The notes under the pieces were generated by a model. It worked only from the letters and a program-made list of their open reading frames with translations, did not search any database and had not been told where the DNA came from. Position numbers and translations under genes: made by a program. This document shows, piece by piece, positions 8,080-15,158 of a stretch of DNA of 17,173 nt (position 1 is the stretch's first letter; each line of letters starts with the position of its first letter). Source of the stretch: Acidobacteriota bacterium (GTDB lineage: Bacteria; Acidobacteriota; Polarisedimenticolia; Gp22-AA2); contig JAPUIN010000044.1 of the NCBI GenBank assembly GCA_027297005.1, forward strand, positions 1-17,173. Reading direction: 5' to 3'.

Positions 8080-8637
8080 ATGCGAAGAAACACGACCACA
8101 ACAATTGCCATGGCGCTCTTCGTCGCTGCGGCCCTTACAGGCTGCAGTGGGTCGGGAAGCGTCTCGTTCGTTGAAATGGGACAGATCGAAATTCACCTGA
8201 CCGATGCGCCAATCGATCTCTCGAACGTCACGAGCGTCACCGTGACTATCGACTCCGTCATAGTCTACTCGGGTGTGCTGGAGGTCGACGGCAGCAACAC
8301 GTCTCCGTTCGTCCTGATGACCCATCCGGAAACCTTCGATCTGCTCACTCTCACTGGCGGGGCGACCACTCTGTTGGCCGAGGGGAAAGTCCCGACCGGC
8401 TTCTACCAGCGCATCCGGCTCAGCATCTCTTCGGCCGTCATGCTCTTCAATGACGGCACGGAAGTGGTCCTGAAGATCGACTCGAACAAGGTCGACATTC
8501 CGATTCCGTTCCGGGTCGAAGCCGAAGGTGTGAACCCGGTGACGCTCGACTTCGACGCTGCCGCCTCGGTGCTGGTCAATGACACCTCCGGCAACCGGTT
8601 CATCCTGAGACCGGTCGTCACACCCGTCCAGATGTAG
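8080..8637 (+). CDS. DUF4382 lipoprotein
   Basis: This 185-residue protein begins with a lipoprotein signal (MRRNTTTTIAMALFVAAALTGC; lipid-modified Cys22). The mature part matches the DUF4382 pattern: an opening strand IEIHLTDAPIDLSNVTSVTV, then IDSVIVYSG, FDLLTLTGG, a GFYQRIRLSISSA block, VTLDFDAAASVLV and a closing FILRPVV. The domain is a beta-sandwich found in surface and envelope proteins of Gram-negatives; its function is unknown. ATG 8080 puts the signal at the N-terminus and has a modest GGGG site upstream; an in-frame ATG at 8044 would add 12 residues. A TAGAAT (8040-8045) without a clear -35 could be its -10. It is 124 bases after the SnoaL-like gene, with a hairpin between, so co-transcription is uncertain. 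Confidence 0.85.
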   Translation: MRRNTTTTIAMALFVAAALTGCSGSGSVSFVEMGQIEIHLTDAPIDLSNVTSVTVTIDSVIVYSGVLEVDGSNTSPFVLMTHPETFDLLTLTGGATTLLAEGKVPTGFYQRIRLSISSAVMLFNDGTEVVLKIDSNKVDIPIPFRVEAEGVNPVTLDFDAAASVLVNDTSGNRFILRPVVTPVQM

Positions 8638-8760
8638 GCAACCGGAGTCGTCCGTCTTGCGGCCTCTATCAGGCGTGCGGTCAGGATCTGTAACAAAACC
8701 CCGGCACGAACGTCATACCCGAAGTCGGCCCAGAACCGGGCGGATCCGGAGGAGTTCCTT

Positions 8761-9045
8761 GTGGTTGTGAGCGAAACGACATTCTGGCAGACGACGTACC
8801 GGGAGCACGGCTAGTCAATACTCGCCTTTCTGGCCAACCGCGGCGGGCGGCGCGATCTCGCCGAGGACCTGCTTCAGGAGACCTTTCTCCGCGCCATGCG
8901 CCGGCGAGCAAGCCTCCGTGACTCCAGCAAGATGCGCTCGTATCTGTTGACCACCGCCTTAAACCTGGTCGTGGATCAGCGCCGGCGGCCGGGTTCACAG
9001 GTCCGGGCTATACTTGGCGGCCATGAGCGACCTGCGCGTTTATGA
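8761..9045 (+). pseudogene. Broken ECF sigma-factor remnant (region 2 only)
   Basis: Read from GTG 8761, the frame gives VVVSETTFWQTTYREHG, then a TAG stop (8812-8814), then SILAFLANRGGRRDLAEDLL and QETFLRAMRRRASLRDSSKM followed by RSYLLTTALNLVVDQRRR. The part after the stop is a clear ECF sigma region 2 (core-binding helix AEDLLQETFLRAM, then the LRSYLLTxALNL-type helix). A strong GGAGGAG (8748-8754) six bases before the GTG shows that a normal start once existed. Similarity ends near 8990, and the frame closes at 9043-9045 inside the next gene. Region 4, which reads the -35 element, is missing. The gene is therefore broken twice: by an internal stop and by loss of its 3' half. It differs from the intact factor at 10521, so it is not a local duplicate. 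A sequencing error could explain the stop but not the missing half. Confidence 0.75.
9009..9014 (+). promoter_or_regulatory. Candidate -10 box of the CBS-like gene
   Basis: TATACT lies nine bases before ATG 9023, which would place the transcription start at or just before the start codon and make the message nearly leaderless. No matching -35 is visible at 16-18 bases upstream, so this rests on the -10 alone. Confidence 0.3.
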
Positions 9046-10003
9046 CCGGATCTCCGACGCGGTCGGCTGGACCCCTCTCGTGAGGCTGAACGGGACGATG
9101 GAGGGGTTGGCCTGCGAGGCGTTCGCCAAGATCGAGTTCATGAACCCGATGGGAAGCGTGAAGGATCGCATCGCCCGGTTCATGGTCGAGAAGGCGCGTC
9201 GCGAAGGGAGGTTGCGGCCCGGGGACGTCATCGTCGAGAACTCGTCCGGCAATACCGCGATGGGGCTGGCGATGATGGCGGTGCTCGACGGGATGCGCTG
9301 CCGGATGGTGGTGCGCAGCCAGACCAGCCGGGAGAAGCTCGACTGCCTGAGGGCGATGGGTGTCGAGCTGATTCTGGTCGACGGCTCGCTGCCGCCCGAT
9401 CATCCCGACAGTTACAACCAGAAGGCGAAGCGCGTCGTCGCCGAGACACCGCGCGCGTTCTTTCCCGATCAGCACAATAATCGCGACAACAGCGAGGCCC
9501 ATTACCGTACCACCGGCCCCGAGATATGGCAGCAGATGGGCGGGCGCATCGACTACATCGTGGCCGGGATCGGGACGGGCGGAACACTGTGCGGCGTCGC
9601 CCGCTACCTCAAGGAGAAGAACCCCGCCGTCAAGGTCATTGGCGTCGATCCGCAGGGCTCGGTCTTTTACGACTACTTCAAGACCGGGGTGGTCGGTAAG
9701 CCCGGGCCCGGTCTGATCGAGGGGCTGGGGGACGAGGAGATCATCGGCTGTCCGGATTTCGAGCTGATCGACGACATGTACCGGGTCACCGATCGCGAGG
9801 CGTTCCTGACCACCCGGGAGCTGGCGCGGGTGGAGGCGATCCTGGCCGGCGGCTCGAGCGGCGCGGCGCTGTGGGGGGTGCGCAAGCTGGCCCGGGAGAT
9901 CAACCGCCCGGCGCGCATCGTCACCGTCTTCCCCGACTCGGGGAGCCGCTATCTGAGCACTATATATAATGATGAGTGGATGAGCCGCCACGGCTTCGCC
10001 TGA
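9023..10003 (+). CDS. CBS/cysteine-synthase-like PLP-dependent enzyme
   Basis: A fold-type II PLP enzyme of 326 residues that performs beta-replacement, making cystathionine or cysteine. Visible sites are NPMGSVKDR with PLP lysine K47, the substrate loop ENSSGNTAMG (72-81), the phosphate loop GTGGT (184-188), and GGSSGAA with S278 near the pyridine nitrogen. The block PDQHNNRDNSEAHYRTTGPE and the ending FPDSGSRYL then NDEWMSRHGF resemble cystathionine beta-synthase more than CysK. There is no heme domain and no C-terminal Bateman pair. The loop has SSGN where most members have TSGN. ATG 9023 is preferred over an in-frame TTG at 9014. It starts inside the tail of the sigma-factor remnant. Choice between cystathionine beta-synthase and O-acetylserine sulfhydrylase is not settled; no transsulfuration partner gene is nearby. 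Confidence 0.9.
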   Translation: MSDLRVYDRISDAVGWTPLVRLNGTMEGLACEAFAKIEFMNPMGSVKDRIARFMVEKARREGRLRPGDVIVENSSGNTAMGLAMMAVLDGMRCRMVVRSQTSREKLDCLRAMGVELILVDGSLPPDHPDSYNQKAKRVVAETPRAFFPDQHNNRDNSEAHYRTTGPEIWQQMGGRIDYIVAGIGTGGTLCGVARYLKEKNPAVKVIGVDPQGSVFYDYFKTGVVGKPGPGLIEGLGDEEIIGCPDFELIDDMYRVTDREAFLTTRELARVEAILAGGSSGAALWGVRKLAREINRPARIVTVFPDSGSRYLSTIYNDEWMSRHGFA

Positions 10004-10070
10004 AACCGATTTCAATTTCGTAATCGCCCCTGCGCTCAACCTTGATCCATCCCCATCAACAGCCCCCGCC

Positions 10071-10098
10071 TTGACAGAGGCGCATCCCACCGCAAAAT
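10071..10098 (+). promoter_or_regulatory. Promoter of the FHA gene
   Basis: A perfect TTGACA (10071-10076) is followed after 16 bases by CAAAAT (10093-10098; 4 of 6). The implied start point is near 10105 and the ATG is at 10106, with no Shine-Dalgarno sequence between, so the transcript is probably leaderless. This is the best -35 box in the window. Confidence 0.55.
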
Positions 10099-10105
10099 TG
10101 TCGGT

Positions 10106-10519
10106 ATGGGCCTGGTGGAGAAACCGGAGTTCGACGACAGCACGGCCGTCGGAAGGGCGCGGCAGCAGCAGCCGTTCGGGGCGCCGCACGTCTTCGTCCT
10201 GACCGTCATCGGCGGCAAGGACACCGCCCGCTCCCATCGCCTCGTCCAGACGGAGACCGTCATAGGCCGCGACCGGGACGCACACATCGTCATTGACGAC
10301 GAGCAGATCAGCAAGATGCACTGCAGGATCCGTGTTGACGGTGCAGTCTGCACCATCGTCGATCTCGACAGCCGCAATGGGACCACCGTCAACGGGCGAC
10401 GGCTGAACCCGGAGGTCGCGCAGCGCCTGCGCCACCTCGATGAGATCGAGATTGGCAAGCACCGTTTCTTCCTGCTGGCCGGCCGATACCGCGACAACCC
10501 GAAAAACCGCGCCATCTAG
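10106..10519 (+). CDS. Single-domain FHA protein
   Basis: This 137-residue cytoplasmic protein consists of a short N-terminal tail and one forkhead-associated domain, which binds phosphothreonine. The key positions are present: GR (54-55), S69-K-M-H72 (the SxxH motif), the RNG turn (N91-G92) and N96-G97. The tail holds possible phosphorylation sites (for example DDST at 10-13), the arrangement seen in small FHA adaptors that are kinase targets. There is no second domain. A partner kinase could be the one encoded at 2417, or another elsewhere in the genome. The start rests on ATG 10106 with a well-placed promoter and no ribosome binding site. Its stop codon is one base from the stop codon of the convergent sigma-factor gene. 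Confidence 0.88.
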   Translation: MGLVEKPEFDDSTAVGRARQQQPFGAPHVFVLTVIGGKDTARSHRLVQTETVIGRDRDAHIVIDDEQISKMHCRIRVDGAVCTIVDLDSRNGTTVNGRRLNPEVAQRLRHLDEIEIGKHRFFLLAGRYRDNPKNRAI

Positions 10520-10520
10520 A

Positions 10521-11198
10521 TCAGCTTCCACCTGTTGATCCTTCCTGATGATGAGCGGAGCCGCGCACGCGCCGGGCCAGCTTCTTGCGGGCATCGCGGG
10601 CGCTCGACCGCGCGCCAGCGGCGGTCATGCCGAGGATCCGTCCGATCTCGGCGCCGCCGAGCCCGCCGATCCAGAACAGAACCAGGACGGTTCGCTGCCG
10701 ATCCGTCAGCACCGTCAGCAGGGTGCTCAGCTCCAGGGAGGCTTCGGTGCCGGCGCTGGATGGGTCGGATCCGTCCGCGGACGCGCTCCCGCACCGCGGT
10801 GCCTGGTGCAGAGCTTCGAGCAGCAGCCGTCTGCGGGCGCGGCGGCGCAGCTGGTTGTTTCTGATGTGGAAGAGGATCGTAACCAGCCAGGCGCGGAACG
10901 AACCTCTTACGGGGTCGAAGCTGTGCATGTGCCGGTACGCGGCGAGCAGGGTCTCCTGCACCAGGTCGGGCAGGTCGTCGATGCTGGCGCCCGAGGCGAG
11001 GGCGATCCTCTCGAGGTGCGGGCGCGCGACGATCCAGAGCGTGGTTCTTGCCGGTCGCTCCTCTCGCCGCGCGGCAATTGCGGTGTCATCGAGATGCACG
11101 CGGCGGGTCCAGATCGTGTCGCGTGCGCTCGTGTCGCCCGACAGCGTTCGGCGCATCAGCTCGGCGAGATCGGTATCCGCCCGGGGTCGTCCCACCAC
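10521..11198 (-). CDS. Sigma-70-family (ECF-type) RNA polymerase sigma factor
   Basis: A 225-residue sigma factor that directs RNA polymerase to a special promoter set. Region 2 is at about residues 75-122 (DLPDLVQETLLAAYRHMHSF, then DPVRGSFRAWLVTILFHIRN and a basic NQLRRRARRR). A Ser/Asp-rich linker precedes region 4 at about 160-212, with LTDRQRTVLVLFWIGGLGGA then EIGRILGMTAAGARSSARDA. An N-terminal extension of about 60 residues before region 2 is longer than in minimal ECF factors. GTG 11198 is supported by GGAAGGA about 7 bases upstream. No anti-sigma factor gene is adjacent; the tail-to-tail neighbour is the FHA gene, so control by phosphorylation-dependent protein binding can be proposed but is not shown by sequence. 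Confidence 0.88.
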   Translation of the reverse strand: MVGRPRADTDLAELMRRTLSGDTSARDTIWTRRVHLDDTAIAARREERPARTTLWIVARPHLERIALASGASIDDLPDLVQETLLAAYRHMHSFDPVRGSFRAWLVTILFHIRNNQLRRRARRRLLLEALHQAPRCGSASADGSDPSSAGTEASLELSTLLTVLTDRQRTVLVLFWIGGLGGAEIGRILGMTAAGARSSARDARKKLARRVRGSAHHQEGSTGGS

Positions 11199-11409
11199 AC
11201 ACCCGTCCTTCCCTGCCCCCGCTGCACCGGTCTTCTTCTGGATGTCCTGACACAGAGTCTACGGTTCGGTCACCCGTTACGGCCAGCGCCACGACAATCC
11301 CCTGCTGCTCTTCGTCAGCGCGAAGCGTCCGCATCGCGTGGAACGCCCGCACGCCGGCGACCTCTGGTGTGTATTAATGAGACAGCGAAACGGGAAGGAG
11401 GTCCCGATC

Positions 11410-12720
11410 ATGAATTGGACGGGGAAGCTCGTAACAGCAGCGGAGCTCGGAATGATGTTGTCGATCGTCTCCATGGTGTCGGTCGTGAAGGCGAAGGCGG
11501 CCTGGGGCGGGATGGTTGCCGCGGAAGAATCCGATCACGGAAACGTTCCGGAGGTGCGGCTACTGAGCCTGCAGATCTTCTGGATGGATCAGAACGGGGC
11601 GTCGGTCGCCGGGGGACAGGGGGGCGTGCGTCCGGCGATTCAGTTGCCGCGCGGCTTCGGGTTCGCTGGTGACGGCATCACGAGGACGCTGTTCGAAAAT
11701 CGTGGCGGCGGATCCATCGCGGGGGAGTCCGCGGCCATGATCATCGTGCCGTGGTCGAACAACGCCCGGGAGTACTACGTCGTGTCACAGGCCGGGGCCG
11801 GGCTGCCGGGAACCAACGCTCCGCGCTTCGAGACGATCGTCGGAACGCGGTCGAGCGGCCGCTCCGGAACCGTCCACACGTTGAATCTCGCCCGCGCCGC
11901 CACCCTGCCGAGAGCCGCGCGCGCAGAGGTCGGGAGGCTCGTCGACCTCGGGCTGATGGGGGGAACGGTTTACTGGGAGGCGGCGTTCGAGTTGATTGGT
12001 CTGCACCGTGACGAGATCGATTCGATCGAAGCGCTCGGGCCGGGACTAATCAAGCCACCGAAGAAATGGTTGGGACTGCTGGGCGAAGCGATGCAAGCGC
12101 CCGCGGTGGCCGCAGGCGTGGCGACCGACCCCTGCCTGAAGCTTGGGCCGTTGAGCTTCTGTCTGAACGTGCCGAAGATCGCCGGGTTCCTCGCCTCGCA
12201 GCCCAGAGTGAAGGAGAGATCGCGCGTCCGCCTGACCCGATCTCTCTGGCATGCGGGGGACTCGTGCGGCGTGGTCGTCTTCGGAAAGTTGTCGAGCTAC
12301 TCCGTTTTGACCTTCAGGGTGCGGACCAATGGCAAGGGGACTCTGCCGGCCGGGGTGAGGTACCTGCCGCCGTTCGATCTGGCGAGCATGCCCGGATGGA
12401 ACGGGAGCGCCGGGACCGGCCCGGCGGGATCGTGGAGAGAAGGAACACCGCCCTCACCAGCAGGCACGATCGCCCGAATCGGCGGAAGTGAAACGCTGGA
12501 CACCGCCACAACCGTTGCTGCGCCACCGGGCGGCATCGCCGCTGCGACACCCTCGACCGCAATGACGATGATCGCAATCCCCGAACTCTCCGTCACGCCC
12601 CGATGGAGCACGCGGATCTGGGGGTGGTCCCCCCCGCGGGCCGAGTGCGACACGCCGCAGGGGCGCCGGCTTCCTCGATGCGCGTCACGCCGGACGGCAA
12701 CGCGCCGAATCGGATGGTGA
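11410..12720 (+). CDS. Exported protein of unknown function, doubtful C-terminus
   Basis: This 436-residue product is not recognised. Its first ~31 residues look like a secretion signal (basic start, then hydrophobic GMMLSIVSMVSVVKAKA). The middle contains VRLLSLQIFWMDQNGASVAG, a segment with SAAMIIVPWSNNAREYYVVS and ARAEVGRLVDLGLMGGTVYW; none maps to a family I know. ATG 11410 has AAGGAGG about 8 bases upstream; an in-frame ATG at 11377 has no such site. The last ~110 residues change character: a Pro/Ala/Thr-rich stretch, then an Arg/Trp-rich tail typical of an out-of-frame reading of GC-rich DNA. From about 12603 the frame with codons starting at position 12603 reads more naturally and would end at 12728, so a frameshift near the C7 run at 12629-12635 is possible. 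Divergent from the sigma-factor gene across a 211-base gap. Confidence 0.65.
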   Translation: MNWTGKLVTAAELGMMLSIVSMVSVVKAKAAWGGMVAAEESDHGNVPEVRLLSLQIFWMDQNGASVAGGQGGVRPAIQLPRGFGFAGDGITRTLFENRGGGSIAGESAAMIIVPWSNNAREYYVVSQAGAGLPGTNAPRFETIVGTRSSGRSGTVHTLNLARAATLPRAARAEVGRLVDLGLMGGTVYWEAAFELIGLHRDEIDSIEALGPGLIKPPKKWLGLLGEAMQAPAVAAGVATDPCLKLGPLSFCLNVPKIAGFLASQPRVKERSRVRLTRSLWHAGDSCGVVVFGKLSSYSVLTFRVRTNGKGTLPAGVRYLPPFDLASMPGWNGSAGTGPAGSWREGTPPSPAGTIARIGGSETLDTATTVAAPPGGIAAATPSTAMTMIAIPELSVTPRWSTRIWGWSPPRAECDTPQGRRLPRCASRRTATRRIGW

Positions 12721-12762
12721 CGCATTGATGAGGATTGTGACGCAACGCGATCGATGAAGATT
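12716..12762 (+). repeat. Degenerate tandem repeat after the unknown exported gene
   Basis: TGACGCA followed by GATGAGGATT (from about 12718) recurs as TGACGCA followed by GATGAAGATT (from about 12737), with different spacing inside the two units. It lies across the stop codon of the upstream gene. No known function. Confidence 0.35.
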
Positions 12763-12908
12763 TGAGTCCGATCGATTGCCTCCTGCGCTGGGGCGGCGAC
12801 CGACCTGCTGGCAGGGTACGCGCGCCGATGGACCCCCACAGGGTGAGTGGGGCAAGCAGCTCCCGTGGGCATCGTTCTGGAACCTCCTGCCTCCGCTGAA
12901 CGTATCAC

Positions 12909-12936
12909 CTGACGGTGTCTCACGTGGTAGGATACG
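12909..12936 (+). promoter_or_regulatory. Candidate promoter of the M13 peptidase gene
   Basis: CTGACG (12909-12914) and GATACG (12931-12936) are 16 bases apart, the same spacing as in the kinase and FHA promoters. The leader would be about 20 bases and holds AAGGTGAG just before ATG 12962. Both boxes are weak (4 of 6 and 3 of 6). Confidence 0.3.
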
Positions 12937-12961
12937 CCCCTCAAAATAAGGTGAGACCGGT

Positions 12962-15106
12962 ATGACCCCCCTCAGATCCCTGTCGCTCTTGGTATGTTTG
13001 GTCTGTCTCCTGTTCGCGCCCGCCTCCGGCTTCGCGGAATCGGACAAGGAGTTCGTCGCTTCGGACGCACCGGCAGGCCCGGCCGCGTCGGGTGTCGTCA
13101 GTGCCGCCACCACGACCTCTGCTTCCAGCGACAATAGCCTGACCTCCAAACAGATCGCCAAGGATGTCCTGGACTCATTGGACCGATCGGCCGATCCGTG
13201 CGTCGACTTCTACCGCTTCTCGTGCGGCAACTGGCTCGACACGACCGAGATGCCGTCCGATCAAAGCCGGTGGGGCCGCAGCTTCTCGGTGATCCGCGAG
13301 GGGAACCGCAAGATTGTGCGCGAGATCCTCGACGAAGCCCGCGCGAATCCCGGGAGCGATCCGGATAGCAAGCGGGTCGGTTACTTCTACGGGTCGTGCA
13401 TGGACGAGGCGGCGATCGAGAAGGCCGGGACGAAGCCGCTCGAGGCCCTGTTCCGCGAGGTCAATTCGGTGAAGGACGCCGCGTCGCTGCTGAAGGTAAC
13501 CGGCAAGTTGCACCGCAGGGGGATCGACGTGCTGTTCGATGTCGACGTCTTCCCCGACTTCAAGAATCCGACAGTGAACATCTCGTTCATGTCGCAGGGG
13601 GGGCTGGGGATGCCCGATCGCGACTACTACCTCAGCGACGACGAGAAGAAGAAAGAGCTTCTGATGGAATACGAGAAACATGTGGCCCGGATGTTCGGCC
13701 TGGTCGGCGACGACGCCGAAGCGGCGAAGAGGCAGGCTGCGACCGTGCTGGCGTTCGAGACCGAGCTTGCAAAGGTCTCCCGTTCGCGCGAGGAGATGCG
13801 CCAGATCGAGAAGCTCTACAACAAGATTGACATCGCCGGGCTGAAGAAGCTGACGCCGAAGCTGCCGTGGGATGAGTTTCTGGCCGCCACCGGTTACCCG
13901 GAGATCGTGGACATCAGTGTTGCGACCCCGGAGTTCTTCGAGCGGCTGGAGGAGCTGGTCGGTGAGACCGACTTCGCGAAGATCCGCACCTACCTGCGCT
14001 GGCACGTCGTGGACGAGACGGTCAGCATGATGCCGGCCGAATTCGTCAACGCCAATTTCGACTTCTTCGGCAAGAAGCTGCAGGGCACGCAGGAGCTCGA
14101 GCCGCGGTGGAAGCGTTGCGTTGATTTCACGCAGGCTGTGCTCGGTGAGGTGGTCGGCAAGGTTTACGTGAAGATGCGCTTTGCGGGCGACAGCAAGGAG
14201 AAAGCGGTTGAGATGATCAACGACATCCAGACCGCTTTCGAAAACGCACTTCCACACCTGAAGTGGATGGATGAGACGACGCGCGCGCGCGCGATCGAGA
14301 AGAAGGCCGCGATCCGCAACAAGATCGGCTACCCTGATGAGTGGATCGATTATTCGTCGATGAAACTGAAAAGCAAGGGTTTCTCCGGGAACGTGCAGGC
14401 GGCGATCGGTTTCCACTTTGACCGCGAGGCGAAGAAGATCGGGAACCCGGTCGACAAGAAGGAATGGCTGATGACCCCCCAGATGGTCAACGCTTACTAC
14501 CACCCGCTGCTGAACGAGATCGCCTTCCCCGCCGGCATTCTGCAGCCGCCCTTCTTCCATCGCAACTTCCCCGCAGCGATGAACTACGGTGGCATCGGCG
14601 GCGTCATCGGGCACGAGCTGACGCACGGGTTTGACGACCAGGGGCGCAAGTTCGATCCGTCCGGCAAGATGAACGAGTGGTGGGAGCCGGAGGCAACCGA
14701 GAGCTTCAAGGAGGTCGCCAGCTGCGTCGAGGAGGCCTACTCCGAGTTCGAGATCGAGCCGGGCATCAACGTCAACGGCAAGCTGACGCTGGGCGAGAAC
14801 ATCGCCGACATCGGCGGTCTCAAGGAGGCGTACGATGCGTACAAGCTCTGGGAGAAACGCCACGGCGCGCCGGAGCCGATCGTCGAGGGCCTGACGAACG
14901 AGCAGCTCCTGTTCGTTGCCTGGGGTCAGAGCTGGTGCACGCTGGCAACGCCCGAGAGCGCGCGTCTGCGCGTGACGACCGACACTCACTCGCCGCCGCA
15001 GTTCCGCGTCACCGGCCCGGTCTCCTACAACCCGGCCTTCGCGAAGGTGTTCGGGTGCAAAGAGGGCCAGCCGATGCGCCCGAAGAACCAGTGCGAGGTG
15101 TGGTAG
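12962..15106 (+). CDS. M13-family (neprilysin-type) zinc metallopeptidase
   Basis: This exported endopeptidase of 714 residues hydrolyses short peptides outside the cytoplasm. It has a signal peptide (LSLLVCLVCLLFAPASGFAE) and a Ser/Ala/Thr-rich stretch to about residue 65. The M13 N-terminal domain follows, opening with DPCVDFYRFSCGNW. The catalytic domain carries HELTH (551-555) as zinc ligands and base, the third ligand in GENIADIGG (E612, with D616), and the helper block NAYYHPLLNEIAFPAGILQP. The family ending CxVW is present as CEVW. Length and all active-site residues are as expected for PepO/neprilysin-like bacterial enzymes. AAGGTGAG supports ATG 12962. It faces the M49-like peptidase gene tail to tail with only 52 bases between the stops. 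Confidence 0.95.
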   Translation: MTPLRSLSLLVCLVCLLFAPASGFAESDKEFVASDAPAGPAASGVVSAATTTSASSDNSLTSKQIAKDVLDSLDRSADPCVDFYRFSCGNWLDTTEMPSDQSRWGRSFSVIREGNRKIVREILDEARANPGSDPDSKRVGYFYGSCMDEAAIEKAGTKPLEALFREVNSVKDAASLLKVTGKLHRRGIDVLFDVDVFPDFKNPTVNISFMSQGGLGMPDRDYYLSDDEKKKELLMEYEKHVARMFGLVGDDAEAAKRQAATVLAFETELAKVSRSREEMRQIEKLYNKIDIAGLKKLTPKLPWDEFLAATGYPEIVDISVATPEFFERLEELVGETDFAKIRTYLRWHVVDETVSMMPAEFVNANFDFFGKKLQGTQELEPRWKRCVDFTQAVLGEVVGKVYVKMRFAGDSKEKAVEMINDIQTAFENALPHLKWMDETTRARAIEKKAAIRNKIGYPDEWIDYSSMKLKSKGFSGNVQAAIGFHFDREAKKIGNPVDKKEWLMTPQMVNAYYHPLLNEIAFPAGILQPPFFHRNFPAAMNYGGIGGVIGHELTHGFDDQGRKFDPSGKMNEWWEPEATESFKEVASCVEEAYSEFEIEPGINVNGKLTLGENIADIGGLKEAYDAYKLWEKRHGAPEPIVEGLTNEQLLFVAWGQSWCTLATPESARLRVTTDTHSPPQFRVTGPVSYNPAFAKVFGCKEGQPMRPKNQCEVW

Positions 15107-15158
15107 GGAGGCGGAACGCAGCCAGCCCTGTCCTGATCGCGCCGCCTGCCCTCAAGGT
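15107..15158. terminator. Imperfect inverted repeat between convergent peptidase genes
   Basis: GGGAGGCGG near 15106-15114 can pair with CCGCCTGCCC near 15141-15150, with one bulge and a loop of about 26 bases. It could serve as a shared terminator, but there is no T-tract on either side. Confidence 0.25.

Noticed and set aside
8000..8200. Small + strand frame with a good AGGAGG before ATG 8030
   Set aside because: It overlaps the DUF4382 gene in another frame and its product has no natural features; the DUF4382 reading is well supported.
9965..9970. TATAAT as a promoter for the FHA gene
   Set aside because: No -35 is present at 16-18 bases and a better promoter lies at 10071-10098.
9008..10594. 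Long open frame on the minus strand (528 codons)
   Set aside because: It runs antisense through the CBS-like and FHA genes, which have clear motifs; such shadows are expected in GC-rich DNA.
12297..12944. Minus-strand open frame over the doubtful C-terminus of the exported protein
   Set aside because: It has no convincing ribosome binding site or domain, and its composition looks like a shadow frame, although the region is unclear on both strands.
14280..14293. Run of alternating CG (14 bases), possible Z-DNA
   Set aside because: It encodes Thr-Arg-Ala-Arg-Ala within the conserved M13 domain and is explained by codon use.
13175..14989. Long open frame on the minus strand (604 codons)
   Set aside because: Antisense shadow of the M13 peptidase gene; its translation is Leu/Val/Arg-rich with no recognisable domain.
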